Origin: Gnetum montanum
Taxonomy: Eukaryota; Streptophyta; Gnetopsida; Gnetales; Gnetaceae
Length of the DNA stretch: 33,426 bases
Direction: 5' to 3'
Assembly (NCBI GenBank): GCA_015680685.1
Contig: MNCI01001065.1
Location: 1,749,487-1,782,912 of the forward strand
Under the pieces are notes generated by a model. The model saw only the letters and a program-made list of their open reading frames with translations, was not told where the DNA came from and ran no database searches. A program made the position numbers and the translations under genes. Shown in pieces: positions 1-10,924 of the stretch. Each line of letters opens with the position of its first letter. The stretch's first letter is position 1.

Positions 1-273
1 TTTCTTACCCTTTTCCTCTTAGCTTAGATTTATTTTAATATTATTTTCCACTGCCATCAGGAGTAGCATTAGATTTAGGAACACATCATACACCTCATCT
101 AGACTAAACCATATGTGACATATGCAAAACTAGTCTAGATGGGAAGATAGCGAACTGCGACCTAAGGCTAACTATCTAGGTGCCACAACTAGTCCATCTG
201 CGGAGTTCGACCGGATCACGCGTGCGACACTCGTTTCGTATGGTTGAGTGTAGGGGTACCTCGCCACTCATCA
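1..273 (+). mobile_element. 3' end of an LTR of the TGATGA/TCATCA family (element G, partial)
   Basis: The last about 110 bases closely match the end of the complete plus-strand LTR at 31561-32625, including the block TGCGGAGTTCGACC and the terminus CGCCACTCATCA. The LTR stops at base 273. The next base belongs to the minus-strand gag of element E, so this is either a 3' LTR or a solo LTR inserted in that gag. The candidate right-hand target duplication is AGCTG (274-278); the left copy is outside the window. No PBS follows, which excludes a 5' LTR. Confidence 0.8.
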
Positions 274-2016
274 AGCTGGTAGTAAGGATAGTGATAGTTT
301 GATAATGGCCTCGCCCATGATTGTGGGTTTTTCCATTACGATTAATAGTAGTTTTGAGGCTGATAAGAAGTCCCACTAAGATAGTATAGTTGGTTGTAGG
401 ATTGTCAATAATCACCTTGTGAGAAAGATAATCTCCTAAGTGTTTTCTTTTGTACAAACTTGGGATTCAAAGAAAAATCCCAATACTCATGTAGATGTAA
501 CATGACTGGGAAATAGCCCTTTGGATGATGATATAGGCAAATGTCACATCCATCATCCTCTTTTTTGGCTAAGTCTATAGCCTCTTCTCCTTTAGCCATT
601 TTTAAATTTTTCCAATTAGTGTTCCTTCCTGTTTCTTAGTTCCTTTTCATCTTCTTGTTTTGATCAACTAATTCTTGTTGCATTACTCTCTCCTCTATGG
701 TTTTCACATAATTTGTAACTTTTTCATTCATCAACTCCCACATCTTCTCTATCCTTACTTTAAGCTCATCGATAGACTTTTGTATTGGCAAGGTTTGTTG
801 TGAGATCACCTCATCGAGAGCTACCTCTTTTTCCTCATCATAGATATGGACCCTCTTCTTTTGAAGATTTTAGTCTGAGTCATATTCCTCTACATTCACT
901 TATTTATGTAACTCTCCTTTCTTCTTTTGCCATCCACTTGATTACCCTTTGTATCTTATGGGCTTTCAATTCGAAAAATTGACCTTGGGCATAAATCCCA
1001 AGGGTCTCCCTTATTTCATTATGGAGCTCATCTAGGATGTGGAAAATTTTCTCTTTTTGAGAAAAATAATGTTCTAGACATCTATGTAGTAGCAAATAGT
1101 ATCTATTTAAGGCCACATTCAAGGGTTCATGATTTTCTTGTTTCCATCCTAGGATTTTTTTTTTTCTCAAGTTGGACACTCTTACATAGGTTTGATATTT
1201 TTCATTGAAGAGTTCTAGCATTATGGACCATTGATGAATGGAATCTAGTTCCAATGATCTATACCAACTTTTAGCTTTGTCTATTAGTATCCTAGGGAAG
1301 AGCTTAAGCTTTTGCCACTTACGTTCAATGTTTTGCAAGTTGTAGGCATCAAGGAAGACTTGTAAATGATGTTATGGATCAAAATTATAGCCTCCCCTAA
1401 ATTTAGAAATTTTTTCCATATCAAGTTGTATGATGTGGCTATTCCTTTGATGCCTTTGAGGTATTTGAATTGCCTCCCAAATTTGTGTTAGGCCCCTAGT
1501 AGCCAACAAGGGTTCATCTATATCAAACACATCATGGTGATAATCTATATTTCTATTCGTCTAATTTTGATGATCTTGTTTATGCTTATTTCGATGTCTT
1601 TGATTTTTCCCTTGGGTTTTCTTTCTATCTTTATCTTAACCCCACAATGGAGTTCTATTTCTATACCTACATTCATCATCATCAGAACTCGACATTGAAG
1701 AGGAAGAGGAAGATGAGAAACTAGGAGAATTGTCATGGCTTCTATATCTCTCCCCATGGTCCCTTGATTTATCTTTTCTAGGTTTAGAAAAGGTCTTAGG
1801 CCTTGAGGCCCTTCTTGTTCTAGGACTTCCTCCATCTCCTCTAGGATTGTCTGTACCAGTTGAACATAGTCCTTTCATGTAGTAAGGGTGGAAATGAGCA
1901 TATGAAATCCTTACTTGAGGTTTTTCACTCCAATTCTCTTTATTATAAATCCTACCATTTCTCCTACAAGAGTTTTCTTCATACAATGCATTATTGGTCC
2001 TATGTGAAGAAGACAT
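274..2016 (-). pseudogene. gag: gag pseudogene of element E (Athila-like Ty3/gypsy)
   Basis: Gag forms the virus-like particle of an LTR retrotransposon and binds its RNA. The start at 2016 gives MSSSH, matching MTSSH in element F, and lies about 115 bases from the PBS. In order there are an Arg/Ser-rich stretch followed by a serine run and SSDDDE (about 1640-1800), a Retrotrans_gag-type core (about 904-1400, with AKSWYRSLELDSIHQW and MLELFNEKYQTY), a CX2CX3H knuckle near 405-599 whose last Cys is replaced by Phe, and a Gln/Tyr/Pro-rich linker reaching 274, where element G interrupts it. The N-terminal part and the core (2016 to 904) share one frame with stops such as TAA in place of CAA; later segments are frameshifted. 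It is not functional. Confidence 0.85.
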
Positions 2017-2129
2017 GGTTTTATTTGATAATGTGTGTAACTTAAAATATTAATGTTTTCTAAAAGATAGATTGTTAATACACTTACAACAATTGTGTAT
2101 ATTGTAATTAATTTAGATAATTAGCACCA

Positions 2130-2147
2130 TCCCTAACAATGGCACCA
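2130..2147 (-). other. Primer-binding site of element E
   Basis: Read on the minus strand this is TGGTGCCATTGTTAGGGA, which matches the PBS of element F at 32627-32644 (TGGCGCCGTTGCCAGGGA) at 14 of 18 positions; the four differences are transitions. It lies one base from the LTR edge at 2149, the same spacing as in F. The TGGCGCCGTTGCC type is common in the plant Athila/Tat lineages. It sets the element's orientation (minus) and marks the LTR to its right as the 5' LTR. Confidence 0.85.
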
Positions 2148-2148
2148 A

Positions 2149-3012
2149 TGATGAGCAGTGGGTACCCCCTATGCCCAACCATAAGAATCATAAGTGTTTA
2201 CACATGATTTGGTCAAATTCTATGGATGGGACTAGTTGTGGCATCTAGATTATAAACCTTGATTGTATTTCGTTGTCTTCCCACTTGGACTAGTGGTGGC
2301 TTTGCCATGTATGATTTAGTCCAAAGTGAGGCATATGATTGTTGATGTTATTTTGGCCTTATGCTACTCCTAACGATAATAGAGAAATTAATTATTTAAT
2401 CTAATTAACTATGGAAAGATAAAGGCTAAACTAGCTTATGGGTGATGAGTATCTGTTCCCAGCTTGTTGTACACATCCTAAACCCACGTATCCACTACTG
2501 GGATTACCAAGTGTTATGCTACTGAATGAACTAAGCAATAACATTGTTGGGATTACTAAGCAAATACATGTTTACCCTTGAAATTGGTCGCACTCATTTT
2601 GCCAATTGATTAACTTGCATAAAATGTAGATATTAACTAAGAACATGGAATATAAATTGTATTAAAAGTAAACCTAATCTAAATCAAAGTGCTACAGTGA
2701 ATAAGAATCAATCTTGATCTTATTGTCGTTCATGGAATGTGTCCAAATACATTGCCATTAGAATAAGATGCCATACAACTAACTCAAATCCACATTATGA
2801 GCACTCATTGACTGTTCTCTAAGACTACGAAATAAAACTACAAGGATTCAACTACTCTATTAACAAAAGAATTAAAACTACTACGGATCGTGCATCCAAG
2901 TGTTGTATTTATAGGCAAGCACACATTCCGCGATATCAGATATTCAATAACGTAGCATGAGATCCGATATTGGGGCTCTGATATCAGGGCCTAAGTAAAA
3001 TATAATTCATCA
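2149..3012 (-). mobile_element. 5' LTR of element E
   Basis: The left edge TGATGAGCAGTGG adjoins the PBS and the right edge ends ATTCATCA, so the LTR is 864 bases with the family's extended inverted termini. The interior aligns with the other LTRs, including the block around GGACTAGTTGTGGCATCTAGAT in shorter pieces. TATAAATA lies on the minus strand at 2906-2913, and upstream of it (2925-2995) are degenerate GATATC/GATATT palindromes. The candidate right-hand target duplication is ATATC (3013-3017). The matching 3' LTR is not in the window. Confidence 0.8.
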
Positions 3013-3224
3013 ATATCCACATATGGCATTAACTAGATGTAAATTGAACATTAACAACAACAAAATGACTAGAGATAAACAATGGGTTACATTGACTACA
3101 TTGTAGATATTTGCAGACAAAATAACTATTATAATAACACAATTACAAAAGGATAGTATTTGTAACTATGACATAACTATATTTTAGCTTATGTAAACTA
3201 TAGTTTGCTTTCACTTTACTAATA
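3013..3224. other. Short AT-rich spacer between element E and a LINE relic
   Basis: I see no coding signal, repeat or LTR terminus here. It is presumably the 3' tail of the LINE relic or the host DNA into which element E inserted. Confidence 0.4.
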
Positions 3225-3665
3225 GATATTTCATTTCATCATGTCTACTACCTTTGAAACTTTTTTGTATTTCTGCCTCATTTTGCCATCTCTGTAAAAT
3301 TCTCTTGGTAACAAGGTTGGACGCTTGTTCTAAACTTATTATTTTATCAATATTATCAATGCCCCATTTTTATAACACATGTGTCCTTCATGGAACCACA
3401 TCTGATATTGAGATTTTCAAATAATTTCTCTTGAGATCTTATTCCTATTTTTATTTCTAAAGTAAAATGTTAAGAACTTATACATTGCTTCTAGTAGGAA
3501 CAAATTAGCTTATAATAAAAGTATGGCATACAAAACTTGAGTTTTCACTTCTAATTCATCCACCCAAAACTTTTTGAAGTTTTTCAAAATTTTCCATGAT
3601 TCTTGATTAAGGCTTAGGCCCCACACCGCACATCCATAAAACACTATCATTTAGATAATTGTTTT
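3225..3665 (-). pseudogene. LINE (non-LTR retrotransposon) pol C-terminal relic
   Basis: Minus-strand translation gives a segment with YGCAVWG, ESWKIL and ELEVKTQVLYAILL, the part between reverse transcriptase and the C-terminal zinc region of plant LINE pol proteins. The same order is found in the plus-strand LINE at 15575-16730 (YGCVI, ELKVKMQTSYSLLL, LPLEAKAL), so the two relics belong to related families. The frame from about 3660 to 3415 is open apart from one TAA. The 5' part carrying endonuclease and the RT core is absent, as is usual for 5'-truncated LINE copies. It is not functional. Confidence 0.7.
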
Positions 3666-4864
3666 TAAAAAATAGTTTAAAATTGTCCAATATTATTACT
3701 TTGAACACCAGTAATTTTCTTAATAATGTTTTCAAAACTTATTAAAAAAAATATTTTAATATCCAATAAATCCATTAAACATACCAATGTAATCAAATTT
3801 CCATTTTAAGTAAACCTATATATTCTAGTCCATGTTAAAATTTCAACTAAAAAACTGTAACCATACCATGGTGGACTATTAAGCCTTTGCATCGTAGTAA
3901 CAGAAGGTATGTAATAACACTAGAGATCATGGAATCCAACCTTCATGGTTGGTTAAACTTGTATGCTACAGTTTCAAGTTCACTTGGAGTCATAATTTTG
4001 CAGAATTCTATTATTTCATGTTACGGTCCAGGATATGCATTATTCGGACTGCACAACAAAATCGGTTCTACGAGTGTGTACATGGAGACAAGTTTACTAT
4101 TCAACCAAACAAACTTATTTCATTATGATTAGTTGGAATACATAGCCTACCTGTTTTAAAAAGGGGAAATCTGATTTGTCTCCTCATTTTCGTAATCTTC
4201 ACATAGGTGGATCGTTTCTCGATTATCAGGAGTCATTTTTTATTTACCAAAACATTGTTGCCAGCTTTTGGAAACGAAATGGAATCATATGGACAACATG
4301 GCATTCGTGTATCTGATTGATCACGGCTCATTAGTCTCTGCTTGATTCATTACAAATTTTAGAATAAAATTTTGTCCGACTATCTACCAAGGCCTCTTGC
4401 TCCCACAGGTCTCCAACACGTAACTAATGGCATTATCAGTATGCATGAAAATAAATGTAAGGTTAAAATAATCACTAGATTGATGTCACTGCCTTCAAAA
4501 TGGATCTTGAGAAAATTGCGAGTTTTCTCCCAATTGCTTAAATTTAATAAAAGTAATGCACCTCTCATAAAAGTAATGCACTTTACTGGAAATTACTTAG
4601 TCATAAATTCTAGGATGTATATTTGTATTTTTACCCTTTTTCATGCATAATAAAATTTTAGTATATTTCTATTATGTTACAAACGCAATAAAATTGCAGT
4701 ATATTTTTACCATTTTATAGATGCAATATTGAATATTTTTTAGTTGTGGATTAACTCCATTTTAATACAGGTGATTTAATTTCTAGCCAAAAAAAAATAA
4801 TCCACTTAGAAAAAGCTCTAAGGAAAGTTTGATAAGAGGCACTTGTGAAGTTGTGATTACTATG
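3666..4864. other. AT-rich non-coding stretch
   Basis: Small open frames occur on both strands but none shows a recognisable family or sustained codon pattern. A 13-base repeat AAAAGTAATGCAC occurs twice near 4551-4580, and AATAAAAT(T)-rich near-duplicates lie at 4647-4700. I see no LTR or TIR boundary. Its right end at 4860-4864 (CTATG) is the target duplication of the solo LTR. Confidence 0.4.
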
Positions 4865-4911
4865 TGTTGATGCGTAAATTTTGGACACGCGAACACCTGT
4901 AAAAACTCGTT

Positions 4912-4974
4912 TAAGGAGACTGTTGCCTAGGGCGCCTCCCGTATGGGTACGGAAACCCGGGAATAGTCTCAGCT
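4912..4974. repeat. Imperfect hairpin near the 3' end of the solo LTR
   Basis: GGAGACTGTTGCC and its partner GGGAATAGTCTC can pair (GAGACTgTT with AATAGTCTC), with a GC-rich loop holding CCCGTATGGG and ACCCGGG. It lies in the part of the LTR that would be the far U5 region of the RNA. Its role is unknown. Confidence 0.45.
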
Positions 4975-6094
4975 GGAAAGGGCAATATGACAAACAATAA
5001 TAATAATATTTTAAATAAAATGTTAAAATAAAACCTTAAATTCGATTTAATGTCAAACACTCTAATTCAATTTGAAAATTTAAAGTAACAAGATGCAGAG
5101 AAAACAGCATAGCAGAGGCGGCAATCCACGCGGCAAACCAAGGTGGCGGCAGGAGCGGATCAAGGTGACAGCCGAAAATAGGATACTGTGGGACGCGGCG
5201 GGGATTCAGACGAGGCAGGCGCTGCGGGTAAAAGAAACGCGGTGGTGCAGCAACACGGCGAAGTCACGGGAGTGCAGAGGATGGCAGCGAATTGCTGCAG
5301 CGTCAGGCGGCGATAGGCGGACAGCATCCAGCGGCGGTGACCAGAACGGCAGCGCGGCAGCGGCAGGGAACAGAGACGGCGGACGAGCAACCAGCGGTGG
5401 CGTGCGGACGGATGGCAGAAGCAGGGAGCAGAAGGCGTCCACGGGAGCGAGGGGCGCAGACTGTTCAGGCGCGGGTGGCGGCGCGGCAGCGACGACGGCA
5501 CAACGCAGAGGAGCTGCGCAGACAACAGCAACGCGGGCAGGAGGCGTAACGGCAGGCAGACGGCAGTGCGGGGGACAGAACAACGCGGTGATGCTTGCTG
5601 CGGGAAGAGGCGAACAGGTGGCGCGCGGGTGGCAGCAGAGTGCCAAGGAGCGTGCAGATTTCTCCACGCGTGGAGCAGACAGCGTCGGCGAGCGGAGACA
5701 GGGACGCGGCAGACAGCAGCGGCAAGAAACAGAAACCAGCAGCGGACAGCGATCAGGAAAACCAACAGCGGCGGGATCGGCAGGGGACAGCGTACAGAAC
5801 AGAAGGGTCGGTAGAGTTAGCGTCTGCCACGGTTGTTGCCTGTGCCTGTGCCACGCAGAGGGGAGAAGTGCGCTGCGGTTGCTGGGCTGGCGTGCAGCGG
5901 AGGAGGACGACGCAGCAGTGGAAGCAACAGAAACCAGCGACGACGCGGCGGACAGAATGTGCGGATGGCAGAAAAGAAGCAGCGAGCACAGGAGGCGCTG
6001 CAAACGGCGACCGAACTCTTCCTCAGGAACTTGCAGCCCAGGACTGGACTGTAACTGTTCCACCCCCCCTACCTTTCTGCGCTTCCTCTCCCCC

Positions 6095-6102
6095 TATTTA
6101 TA
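6095..6102 (-). promoter_or_regulatory. TATA box of the solo LTR
   Basis: The minus strand reads TATAAATA in the setting CCGGTATAAATAGGGGG, a strong plant TATA context. It lies about 330 bases from the U3 end at 6434 and immediately before the GC-rich region, which is where an LTR promoter is expected. Confidence 0.6.
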
Positions 6103-6439
6103 CCGGCGGAGGCTCGGACGGATGGACAAAACCTAATTAAAAACACAAAATAATAAGCCTTAGATTCGTATTTTATTTTATTTTTAAAAGGCTCGTTCCT
6201 TTTATTCCTATTTTAAATCTTTATGAGAGGGTGATGTCATGTAGCCCGTGATTTATGTATGGATTAATTTATTTTTAACGGGCCACTCAAGCCCATCAGC
6301 ATGTGAACGATGGTTATGTGCAACCCTACGATGTTCTATTTTTCTTAATTTTAAAATTTTACATATAATCGTTTAAGAGTTAAATTGGCTCGAGCAAGGC
6401 CCTATGCCTAGCATGGGTAAAGTTGGTCTCAACACTATG

Positions 6440-6764
6440 CCTATGCATTCCATGGGCTTTTTGAAATGGTGGATCTATAGGATCAGAAGGGTGGAAATAT
6501 ACTGGCAATTTGCCTATACACCAAGCTCATTATCATATTATATAGTTTATTTTTTAAAGTTAAATTAAAATTTTATTACCTTCAATACAACAGGAAAAAA
6601 TTATACCAAAAATAATTGAAATTCAGGTTTTATTAGGTCAAAAGACTCAAAAGATTTACTACACAGACATTACATTTCTACCATGAAAATTAAATATCAA
6701 CTCAACAAAGTGACCAACATTGGAAATTTAACGAGTGCTACAATATTATATTTTTTCTCAAATG
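6440..6764. other. AT-rich stretch without identified content
   Basis: No convincing frame or terminal repeat was found between the solo LTR's target duplication and the possible zinc-motif relic to the right. Confidence 0.35.
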
Positions 6765-6855
6765 TTCAGTTTGAAGGCACCTAAGGAAAACATGCTTCTC
6801 ATCCTTAAGACCTCTTGACCACATAGCCTACATGTGTTCTCCTTTAAGAATATAC
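6765..6855 (-). pseudogene. Possible LINE C-terminal zinc-motif relic
   Basis: On the minus strand, ENTCRLCGQEV is followed, after one frameshift, by DEKHVFLRCLQTEHLRK. The spacing C-x2-C...H-x4-C resembles the zinc motif at the C-terminus of plant LINE pol proteins. Only this short block is recognisable; flanking minus-strand translation is full of stops. It could be a chance match. Confidence 0.3.
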
Positions 6856-8471
6856 ATTCATCTTGCACTTTTTTTCTAAAATGATTTCACTTGTTTTTTT
6901 TTACTATAATGATAGGAACCATGCACATGGTATTCATATACAAAAAAAGCCTATTGTATTTAGTCATAACCATAACTTTTTCATATTCATTCAATCACCA
7001 GTTTTTGTAAAATTTGTAAGAGAAACATAACCTTACAGAGAAAATACCCAAGTGCAATCTCTTTGGCATGATGAACTACAATATAGGCATTGGTTGTAAA
7101 TCTGACATGGCACCGCCATAGAAGTCGTCAACAGACATTGGCATTTGAGTGGCAGAGACAGTAATGGTTTTTTATTTTGGGCTTTGCGAACAACGTCACC
7201 AATGTAGACACTAATTCATTGTGGCCAAGATTGCAAATATGGTGGGCATCCACAATGAACTTTGCCTTCTTGACTAACACAGAAAATGGATGCCAACTTT
7301 GTTCTTGGTATGATTGCTAATATGGTTAGGCATATGAAGTGTAAGTCATAGGTGTTCTTTCCCAGCTTTAATAAGATAGGGCAAGTAAAAAAATTTTAGT
7401 TTCAGAATTTAGATTCACTGTTTGATAGGGTTTTGTGATGGTCTATATAAAATAACTTTGTTATTTATGTCTTTTGGAAGATACATGTATCAAAGAAGTT
7501 TCATAGATAGTTGGTGTAGCTGTGATAAGGGTAGAATGATGATGGAATGATAAATTAAAAAAATTAAAATAATTTGTCATACCAATCTTATGAATTTTAA
7601 GTTAGCTTATACAATATTGTCAATATATCTTACATTTATGTAAGAAAGACCAAAATAAATATGAGAAGACAAAAGTATTGATCTAATAGAATTTTAAAAA
7701 ATGTTAATGACTTTTCAATGATGTGAATAGCAAAAGGTGACCTTTGTAGATAGTACAATACTATAATGATGATGAAATATATATATAATATTAAAATAAT
7801 TTATAATATCTTTTTTGTTAAATATAAATTAAATGGGCTAAAATAAAGATGATAACTACATGTTCAATATTCTACCTATAATTCAAACTAATTTTCTTCC
7901 TCGGCGTATTGTTGTTGTGCATTGTTTTTCCAAGAATGCCTACTTAAAAGCCATTCTCTAGCTATGGCTTTTCCTAAGGCTATAGAGATACCTGCAATAA
8001 AAATCCGCTAGTTTATTATGCCAAACTCCACTTTCTTAAGTCATGAGGGTGGCTACGCACTTATCCAATTTAACAAAGAAACCAAATTTTCTTGTCTAAT
8101 ATAATATACCTTAGATTTTATTACTTTAATGTCTACCAAGACTTTAGAATATCATTGTAATGTTTTTTGGCTAAAGCCAGTGCACACCAAGCCAATGGGT
8201 CATATCTACCATACTTTTGATGCTGGGCATGATTCACAAAAAAAAATGGGCCATGAAGTTATGGACTGCATAAGCTTTCTTTAAAGATCCATTTTTTTGA
8301 CACTAATGGAATAATTCTACCCTTGCAGATCAACCGCCCTCTTGTTATTACTTCTCACGCATGCATTCATTCCATCTTTTCAAAATCAATGGCAGCTCAT
8401 TCTCAGTATGATTGTTATTTCCTTATAGCTGTTTATTTCCCTATAAACTGCAAATGCTTAGCCTTTATTCA
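6856..8471. other. AT-rich stretch without identified genes
   Basis: No sustained frame, LTR terminus or paired target duplication was seen on either strand. There are scattered low-complexity runs. The strand asymmetry does not suggest a specific element. Confidence 0.35.
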
Positions 8472-8548
8472 CAGAGGCATATATATCAGTGCAACAGAGG
8501 CATATATATCAGTATATCAGTGCAACAGAGGCATATATATCAGTGCAG
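8472..8548. repeat. Short tandem repeat, about 23-bp unit
   Basis: CAGAGGCATATATATCAGTG is repeated three times, with an extra TATATCAG inserted before the last unit. The copies are nearly identical, so the expansion is recent compared with the surrounding sequence. Confidence 0.8.
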
Positions 8549-8589
8549 TAGAGACGAAACACAAACCAGATTTTGATCTGGATTGCTGA

Positions 8590-8826
8590 TATTTACATAA
8601 AAACACACTGAATAATTGTGTTGGTTATGTAGAGAAGAAAAGCTTCTTCTTTCACCTAGAAGTTGGACGACCAAGGAAGAAGAGAGTTTGTCATCTTGAG
8701 ATGACAAATAAGACATTTTCTAAGGTTAGAGATGGAGATGATGATGATGATTACGGCATTCCCCCGGATTATGCGCCTGCTAAGTTTGTTGTAGGAATTG
8801 GAATTACCTGGGGTTTATGGATTTGA
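8590..8826 (+). other. Open frame without ATG, AT-hook-like and acidic; possible exon
   Basis: One frame is open from 8590 to a TGA at 8824-8826. It contains GRPRKKR, which resembles an AT-hook core, then a run of Asp (DGDDDDD), then YGIPPDYAPAKF and a hydrophobic end GIGITWGLWI. The only internal Met is at 8701. An AG at 8631-8632 (TATGTAG) could be a splice acceptor for a terminal exon. I do not recognise the family and no upstream exon was found. The amino-acid order looks more protein-like than neighbouring chance frames, so it may be a captured or decayed exon. Confidence 0.3.
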
Positions 8827-9156
8827 CATACTCGTTACTTAATTAAAGTAATGAATAAAAGGCATAGGAGCACTACCTTTGCACTTCTGTTGCCTACGTA
8901 AGGTCCAAGAATCTATTTGATTATTGGCTTTTGGCACCATCTTGGAAAGTAATGATTTCATCATGTGGTTTGTTAATCTTTTATTGTTAGACTTGTGATT
9001 GCAATGGTGTTTTTGTTAATCATGACACTTTCATGGAAGGTCTATTATTCATGTCAATGTACATTATTTTTAAATTTGAATTTCAAATAGTATATTGCAA
9101 GGTCCTTTGGAGTACTTAACTTTTAAATCACCTAACAAAGCAATAATGGCTGAAAA
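8827..9156. other. AT-rich spacer
   Basis: No gene or repeat boundary seen. It leads into the tandem array. Confidence 0.35.
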
Positions 9157-10005
9157 GCTCAAATGTGGTGGACCAATTGCATAACAAGGTAAATGTGCCA
9201 AACAACTAATATTAGAAGAGAAGTAAATCTAAATTCATTGAGCAATCTTTATGCATGTTATCTTGAAGAAAAACATTATAGAACCATCTTCAATTCAACC
9301 TGGTTGAAGAAAATATCTTGGATGTGCTCAAATGCAGTGGTCCAATTACATGATAAGGTAAATATGCCAACCAAATAATATCAAAAGAGAAGCAAAACTA
9401 AACCCATTGAGCAATCTTTACATGTGTTATCTTGATGAAAAACATAGGAAAACCATCATCAATTCAACATGGTTGAATATAAAATCTTAGAGGTCAATTC
9501 TGACTTCCTCTCTACTATTCATGTCTATCATCATCAACATTAATGACTTAAACCCCCAAATCCCTCGATAACTGCATCTTTCATTAATCTTTACAATCTT
9601 CTTTTCCTATTCATGTCTACCATTATCAATATTAATAACTTAAACCCCAAAATCTAAACCCATTGAAGAATCTTTAAATGTGTTATCTTGGAAAAAAAAC
9701 ATGGTAGAACCATTATCAATTCAACATGGTTGAATATAAAATCTTAGATGTGCTCTAATATGGTGGTCCAATCACATAACAAGGTAAACATGATAACCAA
9801 CTAATATTAGAAGAGGAGTAAATCTAAACCCGTTGAGTAATCTTTAAACATGTTATCTTGAAGAAAAATATAATACGACCATCATCAATTCAACATGGTT
9901 GAATATAAAATCTTGGATATTAGTTCTAACTTTCTCTCTGCTATTCATGTCTAGCATTATCAATATTAATAACTTACATCTTTCATTAATCTTTAATTTT
10001 CTATA
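9157..10005. repeat. Tandem array with about 169-bp unit and an interspersed second unit
   Basis: Type A units start GCTCAAATG or GCTCTAATATGG at 9157, 9326 and 9752, with a 5'-truncated copy from about 9657. Each carries the block AATTCAACMTGGTTGAA. A different type B segment (with CTATTCATGTCTA and CATTATCAATATTAATAACTT) follows at about 9495-9656 and again from about 9922. The order A-A-B-A(partial)-A-B suggests unequal exchange of a compound unit. A 115-residue open frame starting at 9899 lies largely in and just after this array and is not evidence for a gene. Confidence 0.75.
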
Positions 10006-10924
10006 TTATTCACTTCTTCTTTGCTTCTTTCATGTGGGACATTTTCAACCTACCATCGAAAACCATGATAATGAGTATAGGGGTGGAGGGTCTATTTTAT
10101 GTTCATTATTTCTAACACCCACTTTGTTGCTTTATGAATGGATTTTCTACCTTTCTAGTCAAATTTCCTGTCAACCAACCACCTTCAACACTACCAAATT
10201 TCCCTTGCCAAACTTAGCTACCCTTATCTATGGTGGTCTTGGCTGAACCTCCATCAATGTGATAAAAAGATCAAAGATTATTATGTAAAATTTGCAAAAA
10301 AAATTTAATTAAGCATTTCATGAAGTAACTACATTTGACTTTTTGGATACCATAAGATGGCTTATCAACAATAGGTAAATTTCTATGAGGATCAAAGCCT
10401 TACCTATAATGAGTTATTCAAATAGAGATAAAGAAAATAAAGTTTAGGGGAAGAGATACTTGAAATTGAAATTGAAATTAATTATATTTTCATAGATTCA
10501 AAGGATCTATCATAAAAATTAGCTTGTATAAAATACATTAATAACTATAAATCTTGATCATAATAAATGTCTCAAATATTTAAGCAACTTAAAGATTTAT
10601 TCTATTTAATTCTCTACAATCAATACTAGTAGCTTGACTAGCTCATATAAAGAATGACTAGAAATTCATATTTTGTTTTAACAAAATATATTTTTTAACA
10701 CTCTAATAATACATGTTATTCATCTTCTACTACTTGTAGTAACCATAGTTAGCATATTTTTTCATATTATATATTATTCTATCTTTCATTTTTGACCTAA
10801 AAATGATGTAATCTCATTCCTTCTATGGTAATTAGTGCTCTCATCATAATCATTCTAGATTTTTCCTAATAAAAATGAGGTTACCTAAATGAATTATTTT
10901 TCATCATTCACATCTATGAAGAGC
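10006..10924. other. AT-rich stretch without identified genes
   Basis: No recognisable coding frame, no LTR edge and no clear inverted repeat. Confidence 0.35.

Larger units (their letters stand above)
4865..6434 (-). mobile_element. Solo LTR, 1570 bp, with exact 5-bp target duplication
   Basis: The ends are TGTTGA (4865-4870) and TCAACA (6429-6434), perfect inverted termini of the TG...CA type. The flanks are CTATG at 4860-4864 and CTATG at 6435-6439, an exact target-site duplication. Nothing inside looks like gag, pol, PBS or PPT, so this is a single LTR left by recombination between two LTRs. Orientation comes from TATAAATA on the minus strand at 6095-6102, followed by a GC-rich 1-kb R/U5-like region (5095-6090) and an AT-rich end. 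The long open frames in 5093-6140 occur on both strands and several frames at once, which reflects low stop-codon density in GC-rich DNA rather than genes. It does not resemble the TGATGA family. Confidence 0.85.

Noticed and set aside
176-457. 93-codon open frame on the minus strand
   Set aside because: It spans the junction between the G LTR and element E's gag in a frame other than the gag linker frame.
3887-4650. Open frames of 81 and 92 codons
   Set aside because: No family motif, biased composition or splice context; their length is expected by chance in this much sequence.
5093-6140. Open frames of 347, 285, 201 and 181 codons that look like genes
   Set aside because: They overlap on both strands in the GC-rich core of a solo LTR, have low-complexity composition and match no family I know.
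4988-6298. Alternative LTR limits TGACAAAC to CCCATCA
   Set aside because: Flanking bases CAATA and GCATG do not match, whereas 4865-6434 has exact CTATG duplications and better inverted ends.
8469-8550. CRISPR-like short repeats
   Set aside because: There are three adjacent copies without spacers in a plant genome; this is a simple tandem repeat.
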